In this document: positions 1 to 6,740 of the stretch, one piece after another | Position numbering within the stretch: the stretch's first letter is position 1 | How the letters are laid out: each line of letters starts with the position of its first letter | Source of the DNA: Betaproteobacteria bacterium | Lineage (GTDB): Bacteria > Pseudomonadota > Gammaproteobacteria > Burkholderiales > SG8-39 | Assembly (NCBI GenBank): GCA_011391185.1 | Contig: JAABRB010000041.1 | Location: 1-15,749 of the forward strand | DNA: 15,749 nt | Reading direction: 5' to 3' | Position numbers and translations under genes: made by a program | The notes under the pieces: model-generated | What the model saw: only the letters and a program-made list of their open reading frames with translations | What the model was told of the DNA's origin: nothing | Database searches by the model: none

Positions 1-1709
1 TCGAACGGGTGATCCAGACGCTTTGCCGGCGGCGCAAGAACAACCCGCTGCTGGTCGGCGAGGCAGGCGTGGGCAAGACCGCCATCGCGGAAGGCCTCGC
101 GCGCCGGATCGTCGAGAATCAGGTTCCCGAGATCCTTGCGCGCTGCCAGGTGTATTCGCTCGATATGGGCGCACTGCTCGCCGGCACGAAGTACCGCGGG
201 GATTTCGAGCAGCGCCTGAAGGCGGTTCTCAAGCAGCTCGTGGATAACCCCAATGCGATCCTCTTCATCGACGAGATCCACACGCTGATCGGCGCCGGCG
301 CCGCATCGGGCGGCACACTCGATGCATCCAATCTGCTGAAGCCCGCGCTATCGACCGGTCAGCTGAAGTGCATCGGCGCCACGACATACAACGAGTACCG
401 CGGCATATTCGAGAAGGACCACGCCCTCTCGCGCCGCTTCCAGAAAATCGACGTCACCGAGCCCACGCTCGACGAAACTGTCGAGATCCTGCGCGGCCTG
501 AAGAGCCGTTTCGAGGCGCACCACGGCGTCAAGTATTCGTCGGCAGCGCTGTCGAGCGCGGTCGAGCTGTCCTCGCGCTACATCACCGACCGGCATCTCC
601 CGGACAAGGCGATCGACGTGATCGACGAGGCCGGTGCCGCGCAGAAGATCCTGCCGAAGTCGCGCCAGAAGCGGATCATCGGCAAGGGCGAGATCGAGGA
701 GATCATCGCGAAGATTGCACGCATTCCTCCGGCGACCGTGTCCCTCGACGACCGCGCGGCGCTCAAGAACCTGGATCGGGATCTCAGGGCCGTCGTGTTC
801 GGGCAGGACAAGGCGATCGACGCGCTCGTCGCCGCTATTCGCACCGCGCGTTCAGGGCTCGGCAACCCGCAGAAGCCGATCGGCAACTTCCTGTTCTCCG
901 GGCCGACCGGCGTCGGCAAGACGGAAGTCGCCCGCCAACTCGCCTATTGCATGGGCATCGAGCTCATCCGGTTCGACATGTCCGAGTACATGGAGCGCCA
1001 CGCGGTGAGCCGCCTGATCGGCGCCCCGCCAGGGTACGTCGGTTTCGACCAGGGCGGGCTTCTCACCGAGGCGATCGCCAAAAAACCCTACTCGGTGCTG
1101 CTGCTGGACGAGATTGAAAAAGCGCACCCGGACATCTTCAACATCCTCCTGCAGGTGATGGATCACGGCACCCTCACCGACAACAACGGGAGGAAGGCGG
1201 ACTTCCGCAACGTCATCATCGTCATGACCACCAACGCCGGAGCCGAAGCACTCAACAAGGCGGTGATGGGTTTCACGGCAAAGAAGGAGTCCGGCGACGA
1301 GATGGCCGAGATCCGGCGCATGTTCACGCCGGAGTTTCGCAACCGGCTCGACGCCACCATCTCGTTTGCATCGCTGGATCACGAAGTCATTCTGCGGGTC
1401 GTCGATAAGTTCCTGATGCAGCTGGAGGAACAGCTGCACGAGAAGAAGGTCGAGGCGATCTTCACCGACAAATTGAAGCGGCACCTGGCCGAAAAGGGCT
1501 TCGATCCGGTCATGGGCGCCCGCCCGATGGCCCGGCTCATCCAGGACACGATCCGGCGCGCGCTAGCCGACGAACTCCTCTTCGGCAATCTGTCGAACGG
1601 CGGGAAAGTCACCGTCGACATGGGTGAGGACGACAAGGTCGTGCTCAAGGTGTCGGACGATCCGACCCCGCCCCAGAGGAAGGCCGCGGCACCCACCGAG
1701 GCGGACTGA
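1..1709 (+). CDS. clpA: ClpA, ATP-dependent unfoldase of the ClpAP protease (5' end missing)
   Basis: ClpA is the hexameric AAA+ unfoldase that feeds substrates, including N-end-rule proteins delivered by ClpS, into the ClpP peptidase in the cytoplasm. The reading frame is already open at the window edge (first full codon at 3), so the N-terminal ClpS-binding domain and the start lie upstream; about 568 codons remain of a family length near 750-760. Visible are the D1 Walker A GEAGVGKT, Walker B LFIDEIH, the D2 Walker A GPTGVGKT (900-923), Walker B LLLDEIEK, the pore-loop segment [13 protein letters not shown] and the sensor-2 motif GARPMAR. The D2 loop that should dock into ClpP reads VMGF (1263-1274) where E. 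coli has IGL. The C-terminus ends in a short Pro/Ala/Lys-rich tail. The family call is secure from near-continuous resemblance to E. coli ClpA. ClpB is excluded by the absence of the coiled-coil M domain between D1 and D2. Confidence 0.97.
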   Translation, partial: ERVIQTLCRRRKNNPLLVGEAGVGKTAIAEGLARRIVENQVPEILARCQVYSLDMGALLAGTKYRGDFEQRLKAVLKQLVDNPNAILFIDEIHTLIGAGAASGGTLDASNLLKPALSTGQLKCIGATTYNEYRGIFEKDHALSRRFQKIDVTEPTLDETVEILRGLKSRFEAHHGVKYSSAALSSAVELSSRYITDRHLPDKAIDVIDEAGAAQKILPKSRQKRIIGKGEIEEIIAKIARIPPATVSLDDRAALKNLDRDLRAVVFGQDKAIDALVAAIRTARSGLGNPQKPIGNFLFSGPTGVGKTEVARQLAYCMGIELIRFDMSEYMERHAVSRLIGAPPGYVGFDQGGLLTEAIAKKPYSVLLLDEIEKAHPDIFNILLQVMDHGTLTDNNGRKADFRNVIIVMTTNAGAEALNKAVMGFTAKKESGDEMAEIRRMFTPEFRNRLDATISFASLDHEVILRVVDKFLMQLEEQLHEKKVEAIFTDKLKRHLAEKGFDPVMGARPMARLIQDTIRRALADELLFGNLSNGGKVTVDMGEDDKVVLKVSDDPTPPQRKAAAPTEAD

Positions 1710-1914
1710 GCGGTTCGCACGCCGGCACCGCGGCGTCCGTCACTGCCCGGAAAAGCGGGGCTTCTGCTTCGATCAGGAAATCCTATCTGCGTGCTTCGCC
1801 GCGGGACTCGCGCACGATGTGATCTACCGTACTTGACGCGCGCCGAATGGCGGGCGGACACTGGCGCGCGCGGCACCCTGCTTCGGCTGCCGCCGACCCA
1901 AGGAGAAAAAGCGA

Positions 1915-2229
1915 ATGAGACATAGCCTGCTGTTAGTCGCTGCGCTGGTGGCAGCGCCTATCACTGCCATCGCGCAAACACCTGATCCCGAACTCGGCCG
2001 CGATCTCGCGGCCAGTTGCGCCATGTGCCATGGGACCGACGGCCGGAGTGCGGGAATCAGCGAATCGCTCGCCGGTCGACCCAGGGATCAAATCGTATCG
2101 ACGGTCAAACTGTTCCGCGAAGGAAAAAAGCCGGCGACGATCATGACCCAGATCGCAAAGGGCTACACCGACGCGCAGGTCGCTGCGATCGCGGCGTACT
2201 TCGCGTCGCAGAAGCCTTCCGGAAAATAG
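1915..2229 (+). CDS. fccA: Monohaem c-type cytochrome, probable cytochrome subunit of flavocytochrome c sulfide dehydrogenase
   Basis: This is a 104-residue protein with a Sec signal peptide (hydrophobic to about residue 20, likely cut after AIA) and one haem site CAMCH (C35, C38, H39). M77 is the only later methionine and the best candidate for the distal haem ligand. The mature protein would be about 9 kDa and periplasmic. The role is inferred from position: it lies 11 bp upstream of fccB, so it should take electrons from the flavoprotein and pass them to the respiratory chain. It has one haem, like the small FccA of green sulfur bacteria, rather than two as in Allochromatium. The start is supported by AGGAG at 1901-1905, nine bases before ATG. 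The 205-bp gap before it contains an inverted repeat GCGGCA/TGCCGC (1870-1893) just ahead of the ribosome binding site, and no convincing promoter. Another class I cytochrome role is possible if taken out of context. Confidence 0.85.
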   Translation: MRHSLLLVAALVAAPITAIAQTPDPELGRDLAASCAMCHGTDGRSAGISESLAGRPRDQIVSTVKLFREGKKPATIMTQIAKGYTDAQVAAIAAYFASQKPSGK

Positions 2230-2240
2230 GGGACCGAACC

Positions 2241-3527
2241 ATGACACGCGAATTCAATCGACGCGACTTCATCAAGCTCATGGGCGCCGGGACCGCGCTC
2301 TCGCTGGCAGGATGCGCCACCGAGCCTGGGAAACCGGCCGGACGCGTGATCGTCATCGGCGGCGGCTACGGCGGGGCAACCGTTTCCAAGTACATCCGCA
2401 TGTGGAGCGGCGGCGCCGTCAAGGTGTTCATGATCGAGCGCGAGGAGAAGTTCGTTTCGTGCCCGCTCTCGAACCTCGTGCTCGCCGGCTCGCGCGACAT
2501 CGGGCAGAACACTTTCGGCTACGAGAACCTGCAGAAGAACCACGGGGTGACGGTCCTGCACGGCGACGTTGCTGCGGTCGACACCGCAAAGCGCGTGGTC
2601 AAGTTTGCAGCCAACAAGTATGGCGATCTCGCCTACGACCGCATCGTGATCGCACCGGGGATCGACTTCATGTACGACCAGATACCCGGCCTCAACAACG
2701 CCGAGGCGCAGAGCCGCGTCCCGCACGCCTGGAAGGCGGGACCGCAGACCGTCGCGTTACGCAAGCAGCTCGAGGCGATGCGCGACGGGGGTGTATTCGT
2801 CTTCGCGTTCCCGAAGATGCCCTACCGCTGCCCGCCAGGCCCGTACGAGCGCGTCTGCCAGGTGGCGGACTACTTCAAGCGCGCCAAGCCGCGATCGAAA
2901 GTCCTGGTGCTCGATGCCAATCCGGCCATCGTGTCCAAGGGCAAGCTCTTCCAGGCCGCGTGGACCAGTATGTACAAGGGGCTGATCGACTACCGCCCAA
3001 ACCAGGAAGCGAAGGATGTCGATCTTCGGACGATGACGGTCAAGACCGAGTTCGACTCGTTCAAGGGCGACGTGCTGAACGTCGTGCCGCCGCAGACCTC
3101 CGGGGCGATTGCTCATGCGGCCGGCGTCGTGAACGTGAACAAGCGCTGGTGCGACGTGAACTGGCTGACGACCGAGTCTACCGTCGTGCCGAACGTCCAT
3201 CTTATCGGCGACGTGACCCAGGGCGGGCCGGGCATGCCGAAATCCGGCTCCATGGCCAATCAGCAGGCCAAGATCGCCGCGGCGGCGATCGTCGCCCTGA
3301 TGACCGGCAAGCCGGTCAACCAGACGCCGATGATCAACAACACCTGTTACAGCTATGTGAGCGCGACCGAGGCGATGCACGTGACCTCGATCCATCAATG
3401 GGACGCCGCCAAGAAGACCCTCGTTCCCGTGCAGGGCGCCGGCGGCGTGTCGGCAGCGAGCAGCCAGCTCGAGAAGCAGTTCGCCGACGGCTGGGCGCTC
3501 AACATCTGGAGCGATTCGCTCGGCTAG
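2241..3527 (+). CDS. fccB: Flavoprotein subunit of flavocytochrome c sulfide dehydrogenase, Tat-exported, probable lipoprotein
   Basis: FccB oxidises sulfide to sulfur or polysulfide in the periplasm and passes electrons to cytochrome FccA. The 428-residue precursor has a twin-arginine signal (RRDFIK, R7-R8) followed by a lipobox LAGC (C25), so it may be lipid-anchored after Tat export. The dinucleotide-binding loop GGGYGG is at 40-45. Three cysteines match the key residues of the Allochromatium enzyme: C74 in SCPLSN (covalent FAD attachment), and C197 in RCPPGP with C369 in NNTCYS (the redox disulfide beside the flavin). Further family blocks are PHAWKAG, VVPPQ and MPKSGSMANQQ. The length fits the family (about 430). 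The ATG follows an AGGGGA ribosome binding site and lies 11 bp after the fccA stop, so the two are cotranscribed. SoxF is a close relative, but no sox genes are visible. SQR is less likely because SQR lacks this Tat signal and a cytochrome partner. Confidence 0.92.
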   Translation: MTREFNRRDFIKLMGAGTALSLAGCATEPGKPAGRVIVIGGGYGGATVSKYIRMWSGGAVKVFMIEREEKFVSCPLSNLVLAGSRDIGQNTFGYENLQKNHGVTVLHGDVAAVDTAKRVVKFAANKYGDLAYDRIVIAPGIDFMYDQIPGLNNAEAQSRVPHAWKAGPQTVALRKQLEAMRDGGVFVFAFPKMPYRCPPGPYERVCQVADYFKRAKPRSKVLVLDANPAIVSKGKLFQAAWTSMYKGLIDYRPNQEAKDVDLRTMTVKTEFDSFKGDVLNVVPPQTSGAIAHAAGVVNVNKRWCDVNWLTTESTVVPNVHLIGDVTQGGPGMPKSGSMANQQAKIAAAAIVALMTGKPVNQTPMINNTCYSYVSATEAMHVTSIHQWDAAKKTLVPVQGAGGVSAASSQLEKQFADGWALNIWSDSLG

Positions 3528-3571
3528 ACGATTATGCGAGAGGACGTGAAAAGGGCGGCGTCCTTAGCCAT

Positions 3572-3762
3572 CCCCTCCTCTCCGAGGAGGGGTGGCTGCG
3601 CGGCAGCCGGGGTGGTGTGCTGAACTGAATCGAAGCTCCCACCACCCCGCCCGAGTTGCGGGCACCCCGCCCGGCCCGAAGCGGGGACGCTTCGGGCGTT
3701 CACCGGCGCGAACGTGCCTGCGCACGTTCGCGAAACCCCGGCTCACCCTCGAAAAGGAGGGG
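3572..3762. repeat. Array of perfect hairpins (REP/BIME-like) between convergent fccB and dut
   Basis: Five perfect inverted repeats stand almost end to end. (1) Stem 3572-3580 with 3584-3592, 9 bp, loop TCC. (2) 3594-3599 with 3603-3608, 6 bp, loop GCG. (3) 3608-3617 with 3640-3649, 10 bp, 22-nt loop. (4) 3674-3683 with 3688-3697, 10 bp, loop GGGA. (5) 3707-3717 with 3722-3732, 11 bp, loop CTGC. A weaker stem CCCTC/GAGGG lies at 3746-3761. The outer parts also echo each other: CCCCTCCTC at the left and GGAGGGG at the right. No stem is followed by a T run, so these are not standard intrinsic terminators, although they sit where two genes converge. The compact, nested form resembles dispersed REP/BIME elements. 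Whether other copies exist in this genome cannot be seen here. Confidence 0.8.
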
Positions 3763-3779
3763 CAGCGCCTCATTGCGCC

Positions 3780-4229
3780 TCAGCCGGATCCGGTGCTGCC
3801 GAAGCCGCCCGCGCCCCGCTCGCTGGCGGCGAAGTCCTCCACGATGTTCAGGCCGACCTGCACCACCGGCACGACGACGAGTTGCGCGATGCGATCCATC
3901 GGCTGCAGCGTGTACGGATCCGCCGAGCGATTCCAGACCGAGACCATGAGCTGCCCCTGGTAATCCGAGTCGATCAGTCCGACCAGATTGCCGAGCACGA
4001 TGCCGTGCTTGTGTCCGAGTCCGGACCGCGGCAGCACCATTGCGGCGAGGCCGGGCGCCTCGAGATGGATTGCCATGCCGCTTGGAACGAGCTCCGACTT
4101 TCCGGGCGCGAGAACGAGCGGCGCATCGATGCAGGCGCGCAGATCGATTCCGGCCGCGCCAGCCGTTGCATGCTTCGGCGGCATCTCGTGCAACCGCGGA
4201 TCCAGGATCTTGACGTCGATGACGTGCAT
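3780..4229 (-). CDS. dut: Deoxyuridine 5'-triphosphate nucleotidohydrolase (dUTPase)
   Basis: This trimeric cytosolic enzyme hydrolyses dUTP to dUMP and pyrophosphate, keeping uracil out of DNA and supplying dUMP for thymidylate synthesis. All five dUTPase motifs are present in order in 149 residues (E. coli 151): AGIDLRA (26-32), [11 protein letters not shown] (66-76), [10 protein letters not shown] (84-93) with the catalytic aspartate D89, DRIAQLVV (112-119), and the C-terminal arm [11 protein letters not shown] (137-147) whose F143 stacks on the uracil. Its ATG shares one base with the coaBC stop (TGATG on the minus strand, 4227-4231), so translation is probably coupled. The coaBC-dut order is the same as dfp-dut in E. 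coli. The 3' end faces the hairpin array. Confidence 0.97.
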   Translation of the reverse strand: MHVIDVKILDPRLHEMPPKHATAGAAGIDLRACIDAPLVLAPGKSELVPSGMAIHLEAPGLAAMVLPRSGLGHKHGIVLGNLVGLIDSDYQGQLMVSVWNRSADPYTLQPMDRIAQLVVVPVVQVGLNIVEDFAASERGAGGFGSTGSG

Positions 4230-5419
4230 CAGCGCTTTTCGAGCATTCGCGCGATGTGCGCCACGAGCTGGCGAGCCAGAGCGATCTTGGGCGCACGCGC
4301 GAGCTCGTGCTCGCCCGCGTCGTCAAACAGCGTGAGCGCGTTGTCATCGGCGCCGAACGCGTGCTGGGCGAGATTCGCGGCGAGCAGCGGGACGCGCCGC
4401 TTCTTCCGCTTGGCCTGGGCATGCTGGCGCAGGTTCTCGGTCTCCGCAGCAAATCCCACGCAGAACGGCGGATTCGGAAGATCGACCACCGCGCCGAGGA
4501 TGTCGGGATTCTCGACGAGCTCGAACTTCGGCGCACCCGCGTCCTTCTTCAGCTTGATATTTTTCGGGTTCGCCACGCGGTAATCCGCGACGGCCGCGAC
4601 GGCGATGAACACGTCCGACTTGTCCGCGTGGGCCAGCACTGCATCGTGCATCTCGCGGGCCGTTGTCACGCTCTCGCGTCGCGTGCCGGCCGGTGTGGGC
4701 AGCGAGGTCGGACCCGCCACCAGCATCACCGCCGCGCCCGCCTCTGCCGCGGCTTGGGCCACGGCGAAGCCCATCTTTCCGGAGCTCAGGTTGGTGAGAC
4801 CGCGCACCGTGTCGATCGGCTCGAACGTGGGGCCAGCGGTGACCAGGACCCGCTTGCCGGCCAGGCGCTTCGGCCCGAGAAGCGCGACGACCTCTGCCAC
4901 CAGGGTCTCGGGCTCGGCCATCCTGCCCATGCCCGTCTCCCCGCAGGCCTGATCGCCCGCATCCGGGCCGAGGATCACCACGCCGTCGGCGCGCAACGTT
5001 GCGATGTTCCGCTGCGTTGCCGGCTGTTCCCACATTTGCCGGTTCATTGCCGGCGCCACTGCCAGCGGACACTCGCGCGCCAGACAAAGCGTCGAGAGCA
5101 GATCGTCTGCGAGTCCCAGGGCCGCTTTCGCCAGAAAGTCGGCAGTGGCCGGCGCCACGAGAACCAGATCCCGGTCACGGGACAGCTCGATGTGCGCCAT
5201 GTTGCTGGGCACGCTCGGATCCCACATGTCCGTGTAGGCGCGATTGCCCGACAGGGCCTGCAGAGTGGTCGGCGTGATGAAGCGGCACGCGCTCTCGGTC
5301 ATCACCGCACGAACGTCCGCGCCCGCCTTCACCAGCAGCCGCGTCAGTTCCGCCGACTTGTAGGCCGCGATCCCGCCGGTGATTCCGAGCAGCAGTTTCT
5401 TGTTGGCCAAGTCCGACAT
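4229..5419 (-). CDS. coaBC: Bifunctional phosphopantothenoylcysteine decarboxylase / phosphopantothenate-cysteine ligase
   Basis: CoaBC carries out two steps of coenzyme A synthesis: CTP-dependent joining of 4'-phosphopantothenate to cysteine (CoaB), then FMN-dependent decarboxylation to 4'-phosphopantetheine (CoaC). The N-terminal CoaC half shows GGIAAYKS, catalytic H76 in NMAH, the PAMN motif (N125) and C159 in [10 protein letters not shown]. The CoaB half starts near VLVTAGPT (191) and has N210 in TNLSSGKMG and K289 in NIKLKK, at the same positions as the catalytic N210 and K289 of E. coli. It has 396 residues against 406 in E. coli. The frame stays open upstream as far as 5782, but that part is antisense to radC. 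ATG at 5419 is chosen because it precedes the family N-terminus and follows AGGGGA, although the spacing is short and TTG four codons in would sit at a longer spacing. It is divergent from radC and transcribed into dut. Confidence 0.96.
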   Translation of the reverse strand: MSDLANKKLLLGITGGIAAYKSAELTRLLVKAGADVRAVMTESACRFITPTTLQALSGNRAYTDMWDPSVPSNMAHIELSRDRDLVLVAPATADFLAKAALGLADDLLSTLCLARECPLAVAPAMNRQMWEQPATQRNIATLRADGVVILGPDAGDQACGETGMGRMAEPETLVAEVVALLGPKRLAGKRVLVTAGPTFEPIDTVRGLTNLSSGKMGFAVAQAAAEAGAAVMLVAGPTSLPTPAGTRRESVTTAREMHDAVLAHADKSDVFIAVAAVADYRVANPKNIKLKKDAGAPKFELVENPDILGAVVDLPNPPFCVGFAAETENLRQHAQAKRKKRRVPLLAANLAQHAFGADDNALTLFDDAGEHELARAPKIALARQLVAHIARMLEKR

Positions 5420-5454
5420 GTCCCCTAGATTGCGACAGCGCGCGTTAAAGGCTG

Positions 5455-5460
5455 ATTCTA
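5455..5460 (-). promoter_or_regulatory. Possible -10 element for coaBC-dut
   Basis: The minus strand reads TAGAAT, five of six matches to the sigma-70 -10 consensus, in the 61-bp gap between the divergent coaBC and radC starts and about 35 bases ahead of the coaBC ATG. No good -35 hexamer is visible at 16-18 bp, so this is tentative. A plus-strand promoter for radC in the same gap (TTGCGA at 5430-5435 with a poor -10) is even weaker. Confidence 0.3.
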
Positions 5461-5480
5461 CGCGAACCGGGAGACCCCCC

Positions 5481-6155
5481 ATGGGAATCGCCAGTTGGCC
5501 CGCGCGCGAGCGCCCGCGCGAGAAGCTGCTTGCCGGGGGCCCACAGGCCCTGTCGGATGCGGAATTGCTGGCGATCTTCCTGCGCACCGGCGTCAGAGGT
5601 CGAAGCGCGGTTGACCTCGGGCGGACACTGATCGAGCGTTTCGGGTCGCTCTCCGCGCTGTTCGGCGCCGACGTTGCACCCTTCCTGACGGTCCCGGGTG
5701 TCGGGACGGCGAAATACGCCCAGCTCCAGGCGGGATTCGAACTCGCGCGGCGCGCACTCCGGGAAACGAGCGCGGCGGGCAACCCCCTCGCCTCGCCCGC
5801 GGCGGTCCGCGACTACCTGCGCCTCACGCTCGAAAACCGCGCGCGGGAAGTGTTCCTGGCAGTGCTGCTCGACGCCCAGAACCGAGTGATCGCACACGAG
5901 GAGCTTTTCCAGGGAACGCTCACCCAGACGAGCGTCTACCCGCGCGAAGTGGTGAAGTGCGCCATGCGCCACAACGCCGCAGCCGTGATCTTTGCGCACA
6001 ATCACCCTTCCGGAGTCGCCGAGCCGAGCCAGGCGGACCAGACGCTGACGGAGACGCTACGGCGGGCCCTGGCGCTGGTCGACGTGCGGGTCCTCGACCA
6101 CTTCGTGATCGGACGCGGTGCGGTCACGTCGTTTGCCGAGCGCGGATTAATGTAA
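5481..6155 (+). CDS. radC: RadC/YicR family protein (JAMM metalloprotein)
   Basis: RadC proteins are widespread and were linked historically to DNA repair, but their biochemical role is not established. The 224-residue product (E. coli 222) has an N-terminal UPF0758 helical region, a helix-hairpin-helix-like segment VPGVGTAKY (71-79), and the C-terminal JAMM/MPN+ metal site HNHPSG with H173, H175 and D186 in PSQAD. The frame is open from 5379, but the region before 5481 overlaps the divergent coaBC start. The ATG at 5481 is preceded by GGGAG at 5469-5473 with seven-base spacing, and the protein then begins in the usual way ([15 protein letters not shown]). It precedes rpmB by 72 bp, as in E. 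coli. Confidence 0.95.
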   Translation: MGIASWPARERPREKLLAGGPQALSDAELLAIFLRTGVRGRSAVDLGRTLIERFGSLSALFGADVAPFLTVPGVGTAKYAQLQAGFELARRALRETSAAGNPLASPAAVRDYLRLTLENRAREVFLAVLLDAQNRVIAHEELFQGTLTQTSVYPREVVKCAMRHNAAAVIFAHNHPSGVAEPSQADQTLTETLRRALALVDVRVLDHFVIGRGAVTSFAERGLM

Positions 6156-6168
6156 TTTTCACAGTAAC

Positions 6169-6198
6169 TTGAAGCGCCCGGGCAGGTTCGCATATAAT
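6169..6198 (+). promoter_or_regulatory. Sigma-70-type promoter for rpmB-rpmG
   Basis: TTGAAG (6169-6174) is separated by 18 bp from a perfect TATAAT (6193-6198). Transcription should start near 6205, giving a leader of about 23 bases that carries CGGAGA (6215-6220) before the rpmB ATG. It is the best match to the sigma-70 consensus seen in the window, as expected for ribosomal protein genes. Confidence 0.8.
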
Positions 6199-6227
6199 AC
6201 GCGGTTTGCCGAACCGGAGAAGTTGTC

Positions 6228-6461
6228 ATGGCGCGAGTGTGCCAGATCACTGGAAAGAAGCCGATGGTGGGCAACCACGTTTCCCACGCCAATAACAGGA
6301 CCAAGCGGCGCTTCCTGCCCAACCTTCAGTACCGCCGTTTCTGGGTGGATTCCGAGAAACGATGGATCAGCCTGCGCATCTCCAACGCCGGCCTAAGATT
6401 GATCGACAAGAAGGGCATAGACGTCGTGCTCGCCGAACTGCGCGAGCAGCGCAAGATCTGA
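6228..6461 (+). CDS. rpmB: 50S ribosomal protein L28
   Basis: L28 is a small basic protein of the large ribosomal subunit. The 77 residues follow E. coli L28 (78) throughout: [12 protein letters not shown] at the start, then [26 protein letters not shown] and the C-terminal [12 protein letters not shown]. Only one cysteine is present (C5), so this is the zinc-free type. GGAGA at 6216-6220 lies seven bases before the ATG. It is the first gene of a two-gene unit with rpmG, 19 bp downstream. Confidence 0.98.
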   Translation: MARVCQITGKKPMVGNHVSHANNRTKRRFLPNLQYRRFWVDSEKRWISLRISNAGLRLIDKKGIDVVLAELREQRKI

Positions 6462-6480
6462 GATTCGAGGAGACTATTCC

Positions 6481-6636
6481 ATGCGCGACAAGATCAAGCT
6501 CGAATCCTCGGCCGGAACCGGCCATTTCTACACGACCACCAAGAACAAGCGGACCACGCCGGACAAGATCGAAATCAAGAAATTCGACCCGAAGGCGCGC
6601 AAGCACGTCATCTACAAGGAAACCAAGCTCAAGTAA
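6481..6636 (+). CDS. rpmG: 50S ribosomal protein L33
   Basis: L33 is a small protein of the large subunit near the tRNA exit site. The 51-residue product begins [19 protein letters not shown] and ends [11 protein letters not shown], a clear match to E. coli L33 (55 residues). It lacks the few extra N-terminal residues (MAKGI) of the E. coli protein, and no upstream start in frame would restore them. It contains no cysteine, so it is the zinc-independent C-minus form. GAGGAG at 6467-6472, eight bases before ATG, fixes the start. It is cotranscribed with rpmB and ends 54 bp before a strong hairpin terminator. Confidence 0.97.
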   Translation: MRDKIKLESSAGTGHFYTTTKNKRTTPDKIEIKKFDPKARKHVIYKETKLK

Positions 6637-6690
6637 TCGCACTCTCGCGCCAGTTGCCGGGCTGCGGTCGCCGGCAGAGCGGCCACGATG

Positions 6691-6718
6691 AAAAAGCCCG
6701 CCGAAAGGCGGGCTTTTT
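6691..6718. terminator. Bidirectional intrinsic terminator between rpmG and the desaturase gene
   Basis: A perfect stem GCCCGCC/GGCGGGC (6696-6702 with 6707-6713) with a GAAA tetraloop is flanked by AAAAA on the left and TTTTT on the right, so it reads as an intrinsic terminator on both strands. It lies between the 3' ends of rpmG (+) and the desaturase (-), 22 bp beyond the latter's stop. Confidence 0.93.
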
Positions 6719-6740
6719 ACTGGCGCGCGGAAATCCCGCG

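Noticed and set aside
1624..1836. Open frame across the clpA 3' end into the fccA leader
   Set aside because: The first part is a frame shadow of clpA. The rest has no resemblance to a known protein and no start signal.
3572..3592. Intrinsic terminator for fccB
   Set aside because: The 9-bp stem is perfect, but it is followed by TGGC rather than a T run. It is treated as part of the repeat array.
3592..3963. Small open frames in and around the hairpin array, on both strands
   Set aside because: Their translations are only the palindromes read as protein. One runs antisense into dut, and none has a ribosome binding site.
4256..5428. Plus-strand open frame of about 390 codons antisense to coaBC
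   Set aside because: coaBC has all catalytic residues in place. The antisense product is Arg/His-rich with no motifs.
5420..5782. Upstream extension of coaBC by about 121 codons
   Set aside because: It is entirely antisense to radC. The family N-terminus and an AGGGGA site support the start at 5419.
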